8,348 nt of DNA. It comes from HGM11416 sp964532155 (GTDB taxonomy: Bacteria; Bacillota; Clostridia; Christensenellales; Borkfalkiaceae). Shown here piece by piece: positions 6,370 to 8,348 of this stretch. The DNA lies in contig CAZHGN010000055.1 in assembly GCA_964532155.1 (NCBI GenBank), forward strand, positions 1 through 8,348, in the 5' to 3' direction. The notes below the pieces were generated by a model. It saw nothing but the letters and a program-made list of their open reading frames with translations, made no database searches and was not told where the DNA came from. Made by a program: the position numbers and the translations under genes. Numbering within the stretch: position 1 is the stretch's first letter; the number at the start of each line of letters is the position of its first letter.

Positions 6370-8172
6370 TTATCTTATGTTCTTGTACATAGGTCCGTAC
6401 GCGGCGCAAGCGCGGTAATCTTGACCTTCTTTGTCCATTCCGAAGGCGTTCCAAGCAGACGGACGATAAATATCCTTTTCGTCAACGTTATGCATGCATA
6501 CGGGAATGCGGAGCATAGAACACATAGTTATAAGGTCGGCACCGATATGACCGTAAGAAATAGCACCGTGGTTTGCGCCCCAATTGTTCATAACGTCGTA
6601 TGCGGAAGCGAAAGCGCCATTTCCGGTCGTTCTCGGCGTAAACCAAGTGCACGGCCAAGTGTAGTCGGTACGTTTCCAGAGTTTGTCGGTTACCTCGTCG
6701 GGAAGACTTACCGTCCAACCCTCGACGATCTGCATTACAGGACCGAGACCTTTAATAAGGTTAAGTCTTATCATGGTAGCGGGCATTTCGGCACGAGTTA
6801 CGAATCTCGAAGAATATCCGCCGCCGCGGAAATATCCGAGATCTGCATACGGCCACGTGGTAGCATTCATCATAGTATCGATGTCGGCATCGTTAACTTC
6901 CCACCATCTCTTCATAATCGGGTTGCCGTTTTCGTCCTTAACCTCTCCGCAAGCATCAACACAGCAAGCGCCGGAGTTGATAAGGTGAATAAATCCGTCG
7001 GCTTCCTTTGCCTTGCCTTCTATATCGTAGCCCGTAACGCGTTTTACTGCATCGCCCGACCAATAAGTTCTTACGTCGGCAAACATTTGGGCACGACCGG
7101 TAAGCAGCTTCATAAAAAGCATGCTTGCGGCGTTGAGCGTATCGTTTTCGGTAGCGAGAATATAAGGCTCTCTCGCGCCGTTCCAGTCGAACGAAGAGTT
7201 AAGTATGGATTCGGGGAAGTCGCAGTTGGGATAGAAATCCGTCCATTGACGTTGACCTTGGAAACCGCCGACGATTGCATTGTGTCCGACCATTTCCTCT
7301 TCCCTGCCCTTGGGTAAACGCTTGTTACCGTTGAACAAATCCTTTATGATACACGCCATTTTAGCGGTGAATTCCCAATCCTTTTCCTTTTGAGCGGCAG
7401 ATTTTTGAAGCTCGATGGGGTTTTTATCAAAGTCGGGACGGCATTTTTCTTTTACCCAAGCAAGCGCCTTTTTATATTCGGCTCTGTCGTAAATACCTTC
7501 GGTCATTCGACGGATAATTTCAACTTCGTCAACCGACTCGACGCGCATTCCGAGATATTCTTCGAAAAACTCGGGACTAATAATAGAACCGCCGATGCCC
7601 ATAGTTACCGAACCGATTTGAAGATAAGACTTGCCGCGCATGGTAGCAACCGCAACGGCTGCTCTCGCAAAACGAAGAATTTTTTCCTTTACGTCCTCGG
7701 GAATTTCGGTATCGTCCGCTTCCTGTACCTCGTGGCCGTAAATGCCAAACGCGGGCAACCCCTTCTGAGAATGAGTTGCAAGTACCGAAGCAAGATAAAC
7801 CGCGCCCGGTCTTTCGGTTCCGTTAAAGCCCCAAACCGCCTTTATGGTCATGGGATCCATATCCATAGTTTCCGCGCCGTAGCACCAACACGGAGTTACG
7901 GTAAGCGTTATATCTACACCCGCCTTTTTAAACTTTTCGGCGCAAGCGGCAGCCTCGGCAACTCTGCCGATCGTAGTGTCCGCTATAACGACCTTGACGT
8001 GCTCGCCGTTAGAATAATAGACGTTGGAAGCAATGAGTTCCGCCGCCGATTTCGCCATATTCATCGTCTGCTCTTCGAGCGATTCGCGTACTTTAATTTT
8101 TCCGCGACGACCGTCGATAGTAGGTCTGATACCGATTACGGGATATTCACCGATTAAACGATTTTTTGCCAT
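6370..8172 (-). CDS. fucI: L-fucose isomerase
   Basis: A 600-residue FucI (E. coli 591) that converts L-fucose to L-fuculose using Mn2+, and often D-arabinose to D-ribulose; the family works as a cytosolic hexamer. The N-terminal GIRPTIDGRRGKIKVRESLEEQ (14-35 region) and MNMAKSAAELI are characteristic. Catalytic and metal residues: Glu342 (ATENDTLNA), Asp366 (FADVRTYW) and His535 (GANHGAISYGHIGAD), matching E. coli Glu337, Asp361 and His528. The end (MLRIPVCMHNVDEKDIYRP) is also typical. A longer reading from ATG 8187 is possible, but AAGAGG (complement of 8179-8184) lies 6 bases before ATG 8172 and within the extra five codons. The protein starting MAKNRLIGEYP matches family N termini, so 8172 is preferred. 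First gene of the operon, behind the promoter at 8256-8284; no fuculokinase or aldolase follows it here. Confidence 0.95.
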   Translation of the reverse strand: MAKNRLIGEYPVIGIRPTIDGRRGKIKVRESLEEQTMNMAKSAAELIASNVYYSNGEHVKVVIADTTIGRVAEAAACAEKFKKAGVDITLTVTPCWCYGAETMDMDPMTIKAVWGFNGTERPGAVYLASVLATHSQKGLPAFGIYGHEVQEADDTEIPEDVKEKILRFARAAVAVATMRGKSYLQIGSVTMGIGGSIISPEFFEEYLGMRVESVDEVEIIRRMTEGIYDRAEYKKALAWVKEKCRPDFDKNPIELQKSAAQKEKDWEFTAKMACIIKDLFNGNKRLPKGREEEMVGHNAIVGGFQGQRQWTDFYPNCDFPESILNSSFDWNGAREPYILATENDTLNAASMLFMKLLTGRAQMFADVRTYWSGDAVKRVTGYDIEGKAKEADGFIHLINSGACCVDACGEVKDENGNPIMKRWWEVNDADIDTMMNATTWPYADLGYFRGGGYSSRFVTRAEMPATMIRLNLIKGLGPVMQIVEGWTVSLPDEVTDKLWKRTDYTWPCTWFTPRTTGNGAFASAYDVMNNWGANHGAISYGHIGADLITMCSMLRIPVCMHNVDEKDIYRPSAWNAFGMDKEGQDYRACAAYGPMYKNIR

Positions 8173-8178
8173 GATTAA

Positions 8179-8184
8179 CCTCTT
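8179..8184 (-). promoter_or_regulatory. Ribosome binding site that fixes the fucI start
   Basis: AAGAGG on the minus strand, 6 bases before ATG 8172. Because it falls inside the five extra codons of the alternative start at 8187, which itself has no SD (upstream is AATAATAT), it supports the shorter protein. Confidence 0.8.
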
Positions 8185-8217
8185 CATATATTATTTTCGT
8201 CGAATGCGACAAGCGAT

Positions 8218-8231
8218 TGCAAACGCTCACA
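8218..8231. promoter_or_regulatory. Candidate cre / LacI-family operator in the fucI leader
   Basis: TGCAAACGCTCACA on the plus strand fits the CcpA catabolite-responsive consensus TGWNANCGNTNWCA with only the third base off. It overlaps a 16-base near-palindrome at 8212-8227 (AGCG-A-TTGCAA-A-CGCT, one mismatched pair). It sits roughly 18-31 bases downstream of the predicted transcription start, a usual place for repression by carbon catabolite control or by a local LacI-type sugar regulator. Confidence 0.5.
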
Positions 8232-8255
8232 GCCCTTCGCATTTCCTTTTCTTTA

Positions 8256-8284
8256 ATTTTAACACAGACAGATAAAAAAAACAA
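8256..8284 (-). promoter_or_regulatory. Predicted sigma-A promoter of the fucI-manA-UPF0126-tdh-kbl operon
   Basis: Read on the minus strand, -35 TTGTTT (8284-8279) and -10 TAAAAT (8261-8256) are 17 bases apart, with a TGTGT stretch just before the -10 box. The start would be near 8249, giving a leader of ~77 bases. No other good promoter is seen inside the operon. The remaining 64 bases to the right edge (8285-8348) are AT-rich and hold no gene I can support. Confidence 0.6.
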
Positions 8285-8348
8285 TAGGCAAAATGCGTTT
8301 TTTATTATTTTCTTCACACAAAATATCGTATTATGCAATAAATGCAAA

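Noticed and set aside
6421..8157. Two long plus-strand frames (6421-7317 and 7390-8157) opposite fucI
   Set aside because: They are shadows of the fucI coding strand; no SD, no recognisable domains, and composition follows the antisense codons.
8147..8242. Possible 31-residue leader peptide on the minus strand starting at ATG 8242 and ending inside fucI
   Set aside because: The purine-rich AAAGGAA lies only 2-3 bases from its ATG, too close for an SD, and no run of regulatory codons is seen. Kept only as a note.
8320..8347. Alternative minus-strand promoter, TTGCAT (8347-8342) and TATTTT (8325-8320), 16-base spacer
   Set aside because: Poorer match than the promoter at 8256-8284, with an AT-rich background that makes chance hits likely.

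Overview
The window looks like chromosome from an anaerobic, gut-type Bacillota (Clostridia-like) bacterium. This is inferred from the moderate-to-low GC content, short AT-rich intergenic gaps, Gram-positive-style promoters and Shine-Dalgarno (SD) sites, a candidate CcpA-type catabolite operator, and the tail of a DUF4368 large serine recombinase, a family common on integrative elements of gut Clostridia. No species can be named from the sequence alone.

Layout. Bases 1-490 are a mobile-element scar: the C-terminal end of an unrecognised, AT-rich reading frame (3-167), then the last ~55 codons of a large serine recombinase (228-410) with no 5' part, then two hairpins. Bases 491-650 hold a plausible promoter and a small hairpin ahead of the only complete forward-strand gene (651-2435). 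That gene encodes a 594-residue surface protein with an N-terminal signal sequence, a beta-rich body, two SH3-like repeats and a C-terminal membrane anchor. A hairpin at 2453-2495 terminates this gene and, from the other side, the operon that converges on it.

The rest (8172 down to 2520, minus strand) is one tightly packed five-gene operon: fucI (L-fucose isomerase), manA (mannose-6-phosphate isomerase), a UPF0126/TRIC membrane protein, tdh (L-threonine 3-dehydrogenase) and kbl (2-amino-3-ketobutyrate CoA ligase). Gaps are 31 bp, 11 bp, a 47-bp overlap and 9 bp. A sigma-A-type promoter (8256-8284) precedes fucI, and a cre-like/LacI-type operator (8218-8231) lies just downstream of the predicted transcription start.

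How the genes work together. Tdh and Kbl form the two-step threonine-to-glycine pathway (threonine to 2-amino-3-ketobutyrate to glycine plus acetyl-CoA). UPF0126 proteins have been linked to glycine transport, so the membrane protein between the sugar and threonine genes may move glycine. FucI and ManA are sugar isomerases for fucose and mannose-6-phosphate. Threonine and fucose are both abundant in mucin glycoproteins, so an operon for co-using mucin-derived sugar and amino acid is an attractive but untested reading. The usual fucose partners (fucK, fucA, a permease) are absent from this operon. No rRNA, tRNA or CRISPR array was recognised.
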